DNA of 45,369 bases from Bradyrhizobium altum. GTDB taxonomy: Bacteria; Pseudomonadota; Alphaproteobacteria; Rhizobiales; Xanthobacteraceae. The notes below the pieces were generated by a model, which was not told where the DNA came from, searched no databases, and was given only the letters and a program-made list of their open reading frames with translations. This document shows, in pieces, positions 1 to 9,833 of this stretch; positions within the stretch are counted from its first letter, which is position 1, and the number at the start of each line of letters is the position of its first letter. A program made the translations under genes and the position numbers. Location: NCBI RefSeq assembly GCF_020889705.1, contig NZ_JACMYP010000038.1, positions 1-45,369 on the forward strand, written 5' to 3'.

Positions 1-955
1 CTTTGTCGAATCCGCTCCTTTGGCCGTCGCCGCCCCGATGCCAGAAATCCCAAGTAGCTGCAGAACCCTCGTCGACAAATCGGACAGGATGCCGATCCGA
101 AGCAGCACGAAAGCGAGCATCCCAAAAACCAGGATCGTGAAGAAAAACACCTGGAAGGCCGATAGGCTGCCGCGATTGTCAGGGCCCGCTGTGATGCGGA
201 TGGGATTCCAAGCCTGTGCGCCGCGGAGAGATTGGCCGGATACACGCATGAAAGCTTTCGCTGCAATGAAATAGGCCAAAACCACGATCAGCAAGGCGAT
301 GACCACACTCGACGAAAGCGGGCTCACATAGACCGGTAGGTATGAAACATTGAAGGGCCTACGTGTGTTGTCGCATTGATAGATGAACAAATTGCGTTTG
401 GTCCAGAATCCGGACGCACTCGCCGGGACGTCGACCGAAACGATCGTGTCGCCGGCGGACAGCAGACGCCGTGCGACCAGATCATCCGTATCACCGGCTC
501 TGCGCGCGCGCACCATGTCGCCTGTCATCGCGGGGCGAGCTGTCGTCATCATTGATGAGCGCAAAATAGTGGGCGTCCGAGTCCAGCGAGCTGGTAAGCC
601 CGAAATCGACCAGACTGCCTGCAGGGATAAGATTGCCGTTGTAAATGATCGCCGGACTGTTGGCTGTGTTGGCGAGCTTTCGGAAAGCCTCGCCGCCCGC
701 GCAATCGGGGACCGGTTTGCGAGCTGCCCTCGCTGCGTCCTTTACGCTTGCGGGCTGCTGCGCGGCGCTCTTGGCGGCGGCAGGTTCGCTGCCCTTGATC
801 GTTGTCGTTGTTGCCTGTTCGGGCGAGCCATCGGGGCCCACGGCTCTGGATGCACTAGATACAAGAAGACAAGCGATGAGCGTGATCACTCGGGTGAAGC
901 CCAAACGAATCTGCCGCCGAACCGCCATGCGGGCAGCATTTGCGATCTCGACCAA
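1..955 (-). pseudogene. Secreted/membrane protein, frameshifted, partial at left edge
   Basis: The N-terminal part (491-955) begins with a basic stretch and a hydrophobic signal-like segment (VITLIACLLVSSASRA), so export or membrane insertion is likely; Met at 928 is an alternative start. That frame closes at about 491. The adjacent frame stays open from about 545 through position 1 and continues the protein sensibly: a polar region (SAGDTIVSVDVPASASGFW), then one transmembrane segment around SSSVVIALLIVVLAYFIA, an intervening soluble stretch, and another around FQVFFFTILVFGMLAFVLL. One single-base frameshift near 525-545 therefore separates the two halves. I recognise no family. It is the last gene of a minus-strand run that starts near 4370. 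Function unknown. Confidence 0.6.
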
Positions 956-1321
956 CGATCATCTCCAATGAAGAAAAGAAATGCAGCGATGAAACGACCT
1001 TAAATGGTATTGACATACGATTGCACGAGCAAGACGAACCGTGACGTGGGGAGTTATGCACAGAAATCCCGGCATGATGCGTATTGACCATGACCGCGCC
1101 GAACCTCTGCTGCGACGGGGAGGTAACGGGAGGCCCGCGCAAAAATCCCCGCAGGTAGACGCCCGCCCGGACTTGTCATGAAAGCATTCCCCAATTGCTC
1201 GATTGCTATTCGCAGCGTCCAAAATGAGATGACAGCTGCTGCTCATGGCCAATCGCAGTTGCCGGCAATTTGCATTCGTCAACCTGAAGTCCCATGAGGG
1301 CATGGTTAGCATGCGCACGGT
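956..1321. other. Intergenic gap, no gene seen
   Basis: About 365 bases between the DUF2235 gene and the exported protein. Short open frames exist on both strands, but none shows a convincing start site, composition or resemblance to a known protein. Confidence 0.5.
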
Positions 1322-2838
1322 CTATAGGCGGCCTACATGGTTGGCCTTCTGCCATTTGAGTTCGAGATCGTCAGCGACGTAGTTGGGCGGCTGCGCCGTG
1401 CTTTGATCGAAGTAGTGCCTGAAGTCTACGTGGGCTTTCATATTGTCCGGACGATACTCTCCCATCCGGTCATATAGCAGGACTGGTCCTGACGCGAAGC
1501 GCCTGTAGACGGACTTATGCATCGGTGAGTTGGATTGGCCTGTTTGGAGATCCACTGGGAGGTGACGCACGCCGGCCTTGAGCCATCCACCCGCCTGTTC
1601 GTTGTGCTGAGGACCAGCGGGATCAGGCGAAAGCCGCAGCACGCTTCCGTCATGCTTGAGCCCATTTGGAATCAGAGATGCGCCCGCGACCATCCAGTTC
1701 AAGGCTACATCCGACAGGCGAGCTTCGTTTTCCAGGTAGCCGCCGCCGATATCAGCGTGGACGCCGGGAAACCATACCTGCTCGAAGTACAGGTTGCCTA
1801 GGCTGTCGCGTTCGTCCTCTTATCCGCCGTCGGCGACCAAGGCACTCTTTTGAAATCCGCCCGGTTCTCGTCGATCGAAATTGCATGCTTGGCGAAGCCG
1901 ACATTCCTGTTGAGCGTGGTATCATAGAATTTGTGTTTGGGGGGTGCAATATGCAACGTCAGCATCCGCTTCCAGAAACTATAGCCCGGCAGAGGCGGCG
2001 CAATCTTGAGATAGTTCATGATAAAGGCGATTACCGCCGCAGCGAATCCGACGTAACTCAGGATACGGGCGGCCAGCCCGGCCCAAGGGAAAACGGGTTC
2101 AAGCAGGCTGCCGCCCCAATGCAGACCGAATAAGAGCGCAATGCCGAAGACCACCAGCGCCGGCCCAAGATACTTGTGCCCGAGAGCCGCCACCGTATCG
2201 AATACGCCGATGAAGTAGGGAAATACGTTCGCCTGCTCGGTGCGTCCGACAGTTTGAGAACAGCCATGTTTCTTCCTGAATTCCGCAGCGATTGCGTCGC
2301 GGGTTTCAAGGAGGAATTGGCGGTAGCCCTTGGTATCCTTGCGGCTATAGGATGGGCAGAACTGATAGACGTTCTTAACCGCGTGCTCCGCGAGCTTGTG
2401 GATGCTTTTGGAATCGCGGCGTAACGGGGAGCCGTCGGACAGGTTGCGCGGGATGCCGCACGATGACATGACGCCCGCAACCGAGCGCACAGTATATGCG
2501 CCGCGACTGAACCCGATCAGATAGATGCGATCACCTTCTTCGTACAGGCTGATGATTGCCGCATAGCAGTCGACAATGTTCCGGGTGATGCCGAGCCCCG
2601 TCGCCATGCTGGCGAGATTGTACAGCCAGCGCATCCAGCCAATCTTGAAGTGACCACCATCGGATGCTGAGCCAAGTCCGGCATCGTAAAAAGCAACCTG
2701 TTCGGCTGGTTCTACCTTTGTGTCCGGGCCTACGCGGCACGCACGATAGAGCTTGTAGACGTTCGTCCGTGCTTCGTCGAATTTGATGCCGCCGGCTTGG
2801 CCTGTGCCGTCGGAGAAGATCACGATATTTTTTGGCAT
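1322..2838 (-). pseudogene. DUF2235 alpha/beta hydrolase (T6SS phospholipase-like), frameshifted
   Basis: Starts at Met 2838 (MPKNIVIFSDGTGQ), the usual DUF2235 opening with the FSDGT motif. The nucleophile elbow GFSRGAYT (Ser in GxSxG) lies near residues 109-113. Two hydrophobic segments follow (around YLGPALVVFGIALLFGL and ILSYVGFAAAVIAFIMNY). The first frame ends at 1798, and the protein resumes in another frame with FEQVWFPGVHADIGGGY, a conserved DUF2235 C-terminal motif, to a stop at 1322. The whole would be about 500 residues, normal for the family, with one frameshift near 1800-1830. DUF2235 proteins include type VI secretion phospholipase effectors and related membrane-associated hydrolases; no T6SS gene is nearby, so the target is unknown. 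Confidence 0.8.
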
Positions 2839-2998
2839 CGCACACCATTCCCCAAAAGTACCCAATAAACCACCCATATCATGGAGGCAGCCGACAAATG
2901 CATCATCCGGGCCTACGACGCGCTCAAATCCTGCGCGTACCAAGCGAAGCTTGCATGCAACGTTCGTGCGTTCGTGCGTTTGTCGGCGGAAGCCATCC

Positions 2999-3757
2999 TC
3001 ACCGGATCGCCTGGTCGGCGCGGCACGCTTGCGCCAACTGGTGAAGGCCGAAAGATCGCCGCTGCGAAGAGGATAATCTGGATCGCGCCTTGTTTGGAGG
3101 GCCGTCTACCAAGCGTCGCTCAGGCCAGCGACGTGCCAGAGGATGGACGTCGACGACCGGAGACGTATTACGCGTGAGCTCAGGGATAGAGCTGATAAAA
3201 GAGCGAGTCGATGCGGCTTCTGATTTCGCTGGCGAACGCGGAAATTCCTCGGCCTTGGCATTATCGGCCTGCCGCTGCGGATCGTCGAACGGATCGTTAG
3301 TAGCCAGATTGCTAAGTCGCGCGATGTCATGGATGATGTCGACGGCTAGGGGACATTCGATAAATACGTGTTGGATATCTGTGATCCAACCCTGCTTCGT
3401 TCGCCGGCGAAGATCGGTTGCAGCAATGCCCAGCTCTTGCAGCTTGCCTTTCGCAGTCATGAGCTTCTCTAGCCAGCTCTCCTCCGGCGAAGCCATCCAC
3501 GCTGCCACGCATGCTTCCTGGGCGGCAGTCAGCGCATCTTTCGTGAACTCCTTGAGGTCTGCAATCTCCTTCCTGCGGTCGCGCGCGACCGCAAACCTGT
3601 GAGCGACCCACAATCCCAAGACTGCGACCACGAGCCCAGGCACAGTAGGAGCGTAGATCGCAAAATCTGTCCAGGAGGGAGGACGTTGCTCAAGCTGAAT
3701 GGTGAAGGTCTGGGGCTGGGAGCCGGGACCGACGTTGATCGTGACCGGCTGCACCAT
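2999..3757 (-). CDS. Single-span membrane protein with a helical cytoplasmic domain
   Basis: Begins MVQPVTINVGPGSQ; one transmembrane helix around residues 30-55 (FAIYAPTVPGLVVAVLGLWVAHRF) is followed by a charged helical region (DRRKEIADLKEFTKDALTAAQEA). The gene overlaps the upstream STAS-like gene by 68 bases, which suggests translational coupling. The last 70 or so codons look unnatural. In an adjacent frame the sequence reads ASEIRSRIDSLFYQLYP and stops at 3180-3182, so a one-base deletion near 3240 probably moved the true end. No family recognised; its position suggests a membrane partner of the STAS/ATPase pair. Confidence 0.55.
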   Translation of the reverse strand: MVQPVTINVGPGSQPQTFTIQLEQRPPSWTDFAIYAPTVPGLVVAVLGLWVAHRFAVARDRRKEIADLKEFTKDALTAAQEACVAAWMASPEESWLEKLMTAKGKLQELGIAATDLRRRTKQGWITDIQHVFIECPLAVDIIHDIARLSNLATNDPFDDPQRQADNAKAEEFPRSPAKSEAASTRSFISSIPELTRNTSPVVDVHPLARRWPERRLVDGPPNKARSRLSSSQRRSFGLHQLAQACRADQAIR

Positions 3758-4097
3758 CAGTGCGCGTGCGCTGCCTCTTGGGCGCCTGAGCGAGCTCGAT
3801 CGCTTCGTTCACGGTCGCAAGATAGCTCTGGTCTCGATCCGACTTGACCCGAACGCGGCGGCGGACGTCAACCTTGGTCATCCCCTCGGCGAAGACGAGG
3901 CCGCCGAATGCCTCGTCCAAGAAGGACGAGCCGATCCCGGTCGTGCCATCAAGATCGACCGTGACCACGTCATTCTCCTTCAGTGCGGCAATGAGCACCT
4001 TCCTGAAGTTCTCGCCGCTGAAAGGACCTTGCTTAATGAACCTCGGCCCGATATGGCGACTGAAATCCTGTGCCAGCGAGATTTTCCGTGCACTCAT
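3690..4097 (-). CDS. STAS-like domain protein (DUF4325)
   Basis: 135 residues. The core GENFRKVLIAALKEN, then VTVDLDGTTGIGSSFLDEAFGGLVF, matches DUF4325, a STAS-like fold with the conserved GxGSSFLDEAFG turn. These proteins are usually encoded directly after a histidine-kinase-like ATPase and are thought to act as anti-sigma-antagonist-type switches. That order is kept here: the ATPase fragment ends inside the start of this gene. The C-terminal 35 residues are basic and low in complexity and may be an extension. Target and signal are unknown. Confidence 0.7.
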   Translation of the reverse strand: MSARKISLAQDFSRHIGPRFIKQGPFSGENFRKVLIAALKENDVVTVDLDGTTGIGSSFLDEAFGGLVFAEGMTKVDVRRRVRVKSDRDQSYLATVNEAIELAQAPKRQRTRTDGAAGHDQRRSRLPAPDLHHSA

Positions 4098-4370
4098 CCT
4101 GGATCTCCAACGCAGATCCTAAGTGTCTAATCCGCCACACTATCAGAGTTCCGCCGATCGAGGTGGGAAAATCTGAGATGGTTTGGTTCTGCTTCGAATA
4201 GGCGTAGACACCCCGATTTGAGAGCATACCCGCAATTCTCCGTCATCGCAGGTATCGATGAAGCGCTTCATATCCTGGAAGCCTCGCCCGCGGCCGGGTT
4301 GCGCCGTGAAGGTGCGGTGTAATTCGGTCGCTGCAGCAATCATGTTCCCGTCCGTCGGTGTCAAGGTCAT
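4033..4370 (-). pseudogene. C-terminal fragment of a histidine-kinase-like ATPase, frameshifted
   Basis: The first frame reads MIAAATELHRTFTAQPGRGRGFQDMKRFIDTCDDGELRV and the next GVYAYSKQNQTISDFPTSIGGTLIVWRI. Together they make the end of a GHKL-type ATPase: the GRGRGFxDMKRF loop and the final FPxSIGGTLIxWRI strand. The ATP-binding N-terminal boxes are missing and a frameshift near 4205 splits the rest. Upstream it abuts a truncated CDP-alcohol phosphatidyltransferase, so the fragment was probably produced by a deletion or recombination near 4370-4385. It belonged with the STAS-like gene just downstream. Confidence 0.7.
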
Positions 4371-4582
4371 CCCAGGCTCTTGCCCATTTTGGCCGCGTCT
4401 GGATCACGATTCACCGTGCTGGCGGCCACGATGCCATCAAGGTGATCTGAGAGGGTAGCCCAAAGAGCCACCGCCACCGATAGCTCAAGGTGCCCTGACA
4501 GAGCGAGGAATAAGCTGGCGGATGACAAAACAAGACCGCCCGCTGTGATGGCGTTCGCTGGATCGCAAAGATATCTTAGCAT
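4367..4582 (-). pseudogene. CDP-alcohol phosphatidyltransferase, truncated
   Basis: Met 4582 is preceded by a GAGAGGTGG ribosome-binding site and lies 10 bases after the nucleotidyltransferase stop. The protein has LCDPANAITAGGLVLSSAS, a typical N-terminal CDP-alcohol transferase motif and membrane helix, a second helix, and DHLDGIVAAS, the first part of the D-G-x2-A-R active-site signature (AR is AA here). It ends at KSLG after about 71 residues, before the rest of the signature, and runs into unrelated ATPase sequence. Full-length members have about 180-220 residues. Beside a phosphonate-type nucleotidyltransferase its ancestor probably attached a CMP-activated phosphonate to lipid. Confidence 0.65.
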
Positions 4583-4592
4583 CGCCACCTCT

Positions 4593-5367
4593 CTAATGGC
4601 CGAGGACTTGCGCGCGCGAGAAAATGCGCTCTGCAATGCGCAGATCTTCGATGCTATCGATTTCGCACCACGTGAGATCATCGCATCGCGCGGCTGCAAG
4701 CTGTAAGCCGCGCCTCTCGACCAGAAAGCCAAGAAGCTCCTCGGTGTAGGCCTGCCTAGCTCCCGATCCGATGATCTCATCCAGAGCTGGTACGATCGTT
4801 GCCTTGAGGGTCTGGGCCGAAAACCGTAGCAGGTTCATAGTTTTGAAAAGCTATGGGCCGTCCGTGACAAGATTAGCCGCCGTTTGCTTCATGCGGAACC
4901 CTGTGATGAAGCCGTTATCCGACAAGAGAACTGCAGACCCTTCGATCGATTTGTCGAAGGGAGCTACTGCTGCCATATCGGTCGCCGGGCCGATCAGGCG
5001 GCGCAATGCATCTTGCTCGAAGAAAACGTCTCCCTCGAGGAGAAAGCAGTCTCCCGAAAGCAGTGCCTCACGCGCCGGCCATCGGGAATAGGCACTGCCG
5101 GTGCGATCGAAAACGGTCGACTCGACGTAGTTGATTTTCAAGCCCGCCGAAGCGGTCGCCACACGCATCCTGGATGGCGTCCTTGCGGTAGCCAACGACA
5201 ATCGTCACCTCACCGATGCCGGCTGCCTCTAGGTTTCGCAGGGCGTTGTGCAGGATCGGTATGCCGTTGACCTCGACGAGTGGTTTTGGCCGCAGATTCG
5301 TCTGCGGCCGCAGGCGTGAGCCGAGGCCGGCTGCAAGGACGATAGCGCGGCGATGAAATTCGGTCAT
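4593..5367 (-). pseudogene. Sugar-1-phosphate-like nucleotidyltransferase (probable phosphonate cytidylyltransferase), broken
   Basis: Starts at Met 5367 with [21 protein letters not shown] and [13 protein letters not shown], the NTP-binding signature of NTP_transferase proteins. A frameshift near 5140 moves the protein into a second frame ([30 protein letters not shown]). An in-frame TAG at 4851-4853, most simply from AAG, then stops it; beyond it the frame continues to LEDLRIAE-like helices and a stop at 4593. The full length would be about 250 residues, the size of PntC-type cytidylyltransferases that activate 2-aminoethylphosphonate. Its placement between an aminotransferase/PEP mutase and a CDP-alcohol transferase supports that reading; other substrates such as phosphocholine remain possible. 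Confidence 0.7.
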
Positions 5368-5413
5368 AATGCTAACTCTCTGCAATTTCCAAGCACGCCG
5401 AACCACCAAGAAT

Positions 5414-6688
5414 TCAGTTCCACGTGTTCAGAGTTGCGGACAGACGCCGCAAGCCCTTGTCGAGCGAGCCAAGATCAACCCCGTAGGAGAGCCGGACCCC
5501 GGTTGGATCGCCAAAGATCGTGCCCGAAACTGTCGCGACACCAGCGTCCATCAGCAATACGTTAACGACGTCATCGGCGTTGGATTCGGGGCCAGGGCCC
5601 TTGGTGCGCCGCTGCCAGCCTTTAAGATCAAGACAGAAGTGAAATCCGCCTTGGGCTGTAGGTTGGGGGATCGACCTCAGCGTCGACAGGATCGAGAGCC
5701 CAAGCGTTCGCGCATCACTGATCTGACGTTTAAGTTTTTGTTGGAAGGCGTCATCACCGGAGTCCAAATGGTGGAGCAGTGCATGCTGGGAAATGACATT
5801 TGGATTGCAGGTCGTATCGCGTTGTAGCGCCTGCGCCGCGCTAATAACGGGTCTTGGGCCGGCGAGATAACCAATCCGCCAGCCAGTCAGGGCCAGGGAT
5901 TTGGAGAACGAGTTAACGACTAGTGTGCGGTGGCGCGCCAAAGGAGCGACCGAGACGATCGAATGATGAGTGTGTGGAGCATGGACGTAAGCTCCATAGC
6001 ATTCATCGAACACAATCCACAGATCCCGCTCAACTGCAAGCTGGCCAATTTCAGCAAGAGTTTCGCAGTCATAAATCGTGCCGGTCGGATTGTTCGGGGT
6101 GTTGACAACGATCGCTTTAGTCTTTGACGTAACTGCCGAAGCTAGATCCGAAAGCTTCGGCACGTAATTGTTGGCCCTTGTCTCGATGAAGATCGGGACC
6201 CCGCCAGCCAAAAGGACCTGCGCGGGGAAAGAAGTCCAATGTGGAACGGGGATGAGTACCTCATCTCCCGGATTCAGAAGCACCATAGCTGCGTTGAAGA
6301 GAGCATGCTTGGAGCCGCTCGTAACCGCGATTTCGTCCGTCGACCAAGGTTGACCGGTCTCGGTGGAAAGTTTGCGAGCGATCGCGTGTCGGAGCTCTAT
6401 CGGGTCACCTATCTCGGTATTGCGGTTGATATTGCGATTAATCGCGATGATCGTGCCCTCGCGCACCATTGGCGCTAGATCACTCTGGATCTCCTCGGCG
6501 GTCAAATCGATGATTTGCTCGGCGCTCGCGGCAGCTGCTTTGAGCCGCGGTCCACGCGGCAGCGGTGTCTGGGTATTTGAACAAGGCTGTTCGCTCCGCC
6601 AGCATGTGCGCTCTCCGTCAATCCGGCATGTCACCATTGGCGCTGCGACGCGAAGCTTGTCCCCTACGTAAAAGGACGACCTGCTCAT
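5414..6688 (-). CDS. PLP-dependent class I/II aminotransferase
   Basis: Fold-type I aminotransferase with [24 protein letters not shown] (cofactor phosphate region), [23 protein letters not shown] (Asp to the pyridine nitrogen) and [19 protein letters not shown] (the Schiff-base Lys). The body is intact. The first 40 residues lack similarity to the family, whose homology begins at [11 protein letters not shown], so the true start may lie downstream or the 5' end may be altered. Next to PEP mutase it could transaminate phosphonopyruvate (to phosphonoalanine) or phosphonoacetaldehyde, but an aspartate/aromatic aminotransferase role cannot be excluded from sequence alone. Confidence 0.8.
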   Translation of the reverse strand: MSRSSFYVGDKLRVAAPMVTCRIDGERTCWRSEQPCSNTQTPLPRGPRLKAAAASAEQIIDLTAEEIQSDLAPMVREGTIIAINRNINRNTEIGDPIELRHAIARKLSTETGQPWSTDEIAVTSGSKHALFNAAMVLLNPGDEVLIPVPHWTSFPAQVLLAGGVPIFIETRANNYVPKLSDLASAVTSKTKAIVVNTPNNPTGTIYDCETLAEIGQLAVERDLWIVFDECYGAYVHAPHTHHSIVSVAPLARHRTLVVNSFSKSLALTGWRIGYLAGPRPVISAAQALQRDTTCNPNVISQHALLHHLDSGDDAFQQKLKRQISDARTLGLSILSTLRSIPQPTAQGGFHFCLDLKGWQRRTKGPGPESNADDVVNVLLMDAGVATVSGTIFGDPTGVRLSYGVDLGSLDKGLRRLSATLNTWN

Positions 6689-6863
6689 ACTGAAGCTGAC
6701 GGTTCATCATCCATTTGACGGTTTCGGTGGTTGGAAAGCCACTGAGGGGTGAGGGATTGCGACCAAAGGATGTCATCAACTTTGGCGAGTGGCGGAAGAG
6801 CGGCCGTGCCATCGTAAGTCCTCTGCGCCGGATGGTATGGCAGATGGTTTCATATCAACTGTC

Positions 6864-7827
6864 CTACGGAATCGCTGCCGTCTCTGAATGAAAGGAGTCG
6901 CATCGGCGCCCAGGCAGATATCGCGCTTCGGCTCGGGCCAGTTCGTCGTATCTTAGCAGCTCGAAGACCTCATCAAGCGTCGCAATACCAGGCTCAATGC
7001 TCGCAGTGTTCTCCTCGGCGATAATGCGATGACAGACTTGCCGCATTGCCGCTATTGCAGCTCGCATCGAGTGGTTAGCCCAGATCACCGTGGAGATGCG
7101 AGCTTTGCGATACAGAGGCCGATGTTCGATAGTATTTGGTAGGAACGATCACGACCGGCAACTTGTTCTGCCAGGCGCGTGCGAACGCAAGGATCTCATC
7201 TGCAGAACTCCTTCGCGAGTGAATGAGGATCGCGTCGGCTCCCGCATCCGCATAAGCGTGAGCGCGCATAACCGCTTCGTCCATGCCTTTACCGTCGATC
7301 AGTGTCTCGATCCGGGCCACAAGAACGAAGTCTTCGGCCAATGCATCCTTCACCGCGCACAGACGGCCGGAGAATTCGTTGACATCGGCGAGCGGATGCC
7401 GATCGCCAACAAACGAGTTCGTCTTGGGAAAGCAGCTGTCCTCCAGCGCGACACCGGCTGCGCGGCGTTGATGGAGTTTGCGCGCCAGCAAACGAGCATT
7501 GTTGAAATTCCCGAAGCCGCCATCACCATCGACGAGGACAGGCAGTTGAGTCGAGTCTACGATCCGGTCGATTACGTCCGCGAGTTGGCTCCGGAACGCA
7601 TCGTTGGCGTCACGGTAACCGAGGGAGCACGCGATCGACAGACCGGATGCCCAGAGGCCTTTGAAACCTGCGCGCTCCGCTATCGCGGCGGAGAGACCGT
7701 CATGCGCTTCCATAAGAAAGGAGAGCTCGCTGCTGGAGCAGACCTCGGCCCGCAGCATGTCTGCAAGTGACGAACCAGCGGAATGATCAGGGCGATTGGC
7801 GAGGACAGATTGGGATTGATCTTCCAT
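6864..7827 (-). pseudogene. aepX: Phosphoenolpyruvate mutase (aepX-like), frameshifted
   Basis: PEP mutase rearranges phosphoenolpyruvate to phosphonopyruvate, the first step to C-P compounds. Start Met 7827 has an AAGGAA site upstream. Visible motifs are FLMEAHDGLSAAIAERAGFKGLWAS, VLVDGDGGFGN (metal-binding aspartates) and ALEDSCFPKTNSF, the EDK(x)5NS hallmark with Lys replaced by Ser. After IVPTKYYRTSA the frame is lost; a neighbouring frame continues KARISTVIWANHSMRAAIAAM and ELARAEARYLP to a stop at 6864, the normal C-terminus. One indel near 7105-7115 thus disables the gene. Confidence 0.8.
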
Positions 7828-7899
7828 ACCAATTCCTTGGGCGCTGGACCGGCGGAGGTTCGCGCAGTGAAGGTGACATGCGTCTGTCATCTGAATCAA

Positions 7900-8327
7900 T
7901 TGCGAGGGTTGGTAGTTGACCGGGGGCCCTAAATTGTTGCGTCAAGCTGCGCAGGAGCTTGGCTGAGACCGATAGAAATTGGGTCGATTTTGCATGTTCC
8001 TGCCGTTGCATGCGCGCGCAATAATTCGGTTTGCGCGTCCTTGACCTCCGGACTGCGTTCGGCGGTCCGACCTTGTGGAGGGGAGAGCCGATCAGCAGGC
8101 ACATCATGGCCGGGCTGTCGCCTTCTCATACTCAGTCCCACAGGATAGAGCGCTCGTCGACCGCAACGTTAATACTGACGTGTGAGCCAGAGTGCACCAC
8201 GAGGTATAGCTAAGGCTGACTCGCTAGCACGCCATGAGCCAGCCGCTTTTTAGCCAATGGCTGCGGCGATGCCTGCCGCGATGGTCCTGCTGGTTACAAG
8301 TTCTTTGGGTACTGGAGCTCACATCGA
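7900..8327. other. Intergenic gap between aepX and monooxygenase remnant
   Basis: No gene-like frame was found. The aepX promoter should lie at its left end, since the gene reads leftward from 7827, but no clear -35/-10 pair stands out. Confidence 0.4.
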
Positions 8328-9227
8328 ATGATACGTAATGGTGAAATGGCGCTCGGACTATACGTCGTGCAGCTGGGATACATCGAAGGAGCTTGGCGCG
8401 ATCGAGCGTGCCGGAGACTGGCGGTGTCGATATCGACCACTATGCGCACCTTGCGACACTTGCCGAAGGCGCGGCATTTCACTTCGGTTTTATTGCGGAT
8501 AGCCCAAGAGTCGTCGAGCGTGACGATGCAAATATAGCGCGTGCGGGCCGATACATTTGAGCCAACCACGCTGCTGTCGGCTCTCTCAGCGAGAACAAAA
8601 GAAATTGGCTTCGTTGCGACAGCGACAACGACGTACCACCAGCCTTATCATCTCGCACGTATGTTCGCGTCCCTTGATCACTTCTCGCACGGGCGTGCGG
8701 CTTAGAACGTCGTGACCTCGGGAAATAAGTCCGAGGGGGCAAATTTTGGTGACCCGGAGATTCCAGAACATGACGCCGGTATGAGCGAGCGAGAGAGTTT
8801 GTCGGCGTCGTGAAAGGGCTTTGGGATACATGGGGAGACGACGCGTTCATTCGTGACAAGAAAAAGGGAATCTTCGTAGACACGTCAAAGTGGCATGTTC
8901 TCAATCACCATGGGACCTATTTCTCAGTGGGAGGGCCGCTGAGATCGCGCGGCCTCCCCAGGGATACCCGGTATTGGTGCAGGCCGGTTCATCCGACGCC
9001 GGGGTCAGGTTCGCTGCGGAATTTGCGGAAGTTGTGTTCACCGCTCAGCTATCGATCGAAAGCGGTAAGCACTACTACGCAAATCTAAGGGGAAGGCTCG
9101 CCAGCTTGGGCGTCCGGACGATCAGGTGCTGGTGATGCCGGGCATTGTCCCAATTGTTGGAAGAACCAAGCAGGAGGTCTCTGATAAGCTTGAAAAACTG
9201 CACCCTATACACATCCAGATGTCATGA
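8328..9227 (+). pseudogene. LLM-class flavin-dependent monooxygenase (NtaA/SnaA/DszA type), decayed
   Basis: Pieces in all three forward frames align end to end with this family: MALGLYVVQLGYIEGAWRD, then GGVDIDHYAHLATLAEGAAF, then [20 protein letters not shown] and [18 protein letters not shown], then [32 protein letters not shown] and MPGIVPIVGRTKQEV. These are the characteristic FMN-monooxygenase blocks. At least four frame changes, in-frame stops and the loss of everything after about residue 300 make it a clear pseudogene. Such enzymes oxidise sulfonates, dibenzothiophene or chelators with FMNH2; the substrate cannot be assigned. Confidence 0.8.
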
Positions 9228-9521
9228 CGGAGACGGCAGATCGGTGGCGGGGCTTCGTCACCAACCTGCGTGCGATCAATTTTGCCTCTTTGGTGCCGGC
9301 CAGACGAATTTCATTCAGAGCCGCCAGAAGGTGCTCCTCGAGCATGGGTGAGGCCTTACTTGTCTTTCAGACAGGCCGCTCTGGGCGCTGTTTTAAGCGG
9401 AAGCTTGCTGGCGCGGCTGAAGCGGCAGATCGGAACCGCGGTGGGCGATTTGAAGATGGCACGTGAGCCACTCCGGCTCGCCTGCTCCCTCGTTAGCTAC
9501 AAACATGGCTCTCTGGAATAG
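9228..9521. other. Gap after monooxygenase remnant
   Basis: Short open frames only; none has a recognisable product. It may contain further eroded sequence of the preceding pseudogene, but nothing in it matches the family's C-terminus. Confidence 0.4.
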
Positions 9522-9803
9522 TTACTTCCTGGTCCGGCACGGGCGTGCCGGCTTGCGTCCTCTGGACATCGGTGTGGGAGGCGTCGCACCCTTGGCCGGC
9601 TCAGTGAACAATTCGGACAAGTGAACGCCCAACGTCGCGGCGATACGGTCCAGGAGATCAATGGTCGGGTTCTCTTTCTGCTGCTCAATGCGGCCCATGT
9701 ACGAGCGGTCGATCCCGGCATCATAGGCCAATTGCTCTTGCGGAATGCCGCGATCTACACGGATCCGGCGCACATTCCAGGCCACAAGCGCACGAGCGTT
9801 CAT
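9522..9803 (-). CDS. XRE-family HTH regulator (XRE-1)
   Basis: 93 residues. The helix-turn-helix core is NVRRIRVDRGIPQEQLAYDAGIDRSYMGRIEQQKENPTIDLLDRIAATLGVHLSELF, followed by a short basic Pro-rich tail. It is closely similar to XRE-2 (12998-13279) over its whole length and in its upstream sequence, so the two are duplicates. It reads away from the QseM-like gene at 10438. Short XRE proteins of this type normally dimerise and repress nearby promoters; a conserved palindromic element 30-50 bases upstream suggests autoregulation. Confidence 0.85.
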   Translation of the reverse strand: MNARALVAWNVRRIRVDRGIPQEQLAYDAGIDRSYMGRIEQQKENPTIDLLDRIAATLGVHLSELFTEPAKGATPPTPMSRGRKPARPCRTRK

Positions 9804-9833
9804 GCGCCAAGGCAGCCATTCCGACGATTATGA

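Noticed and set aside
383..1003. Plus-strand 206-codon frame
   Set aside because: Lies opposite the frameshifted membrane protein, whose signal peptide and membrane helices make the minus strand the coding one.
2963..2978. TTCGTGCG doubled in tandem
   Set aside because: Two copies of an 8-mer inside intergenic/overlap sequence; too short to mean more than slippage.
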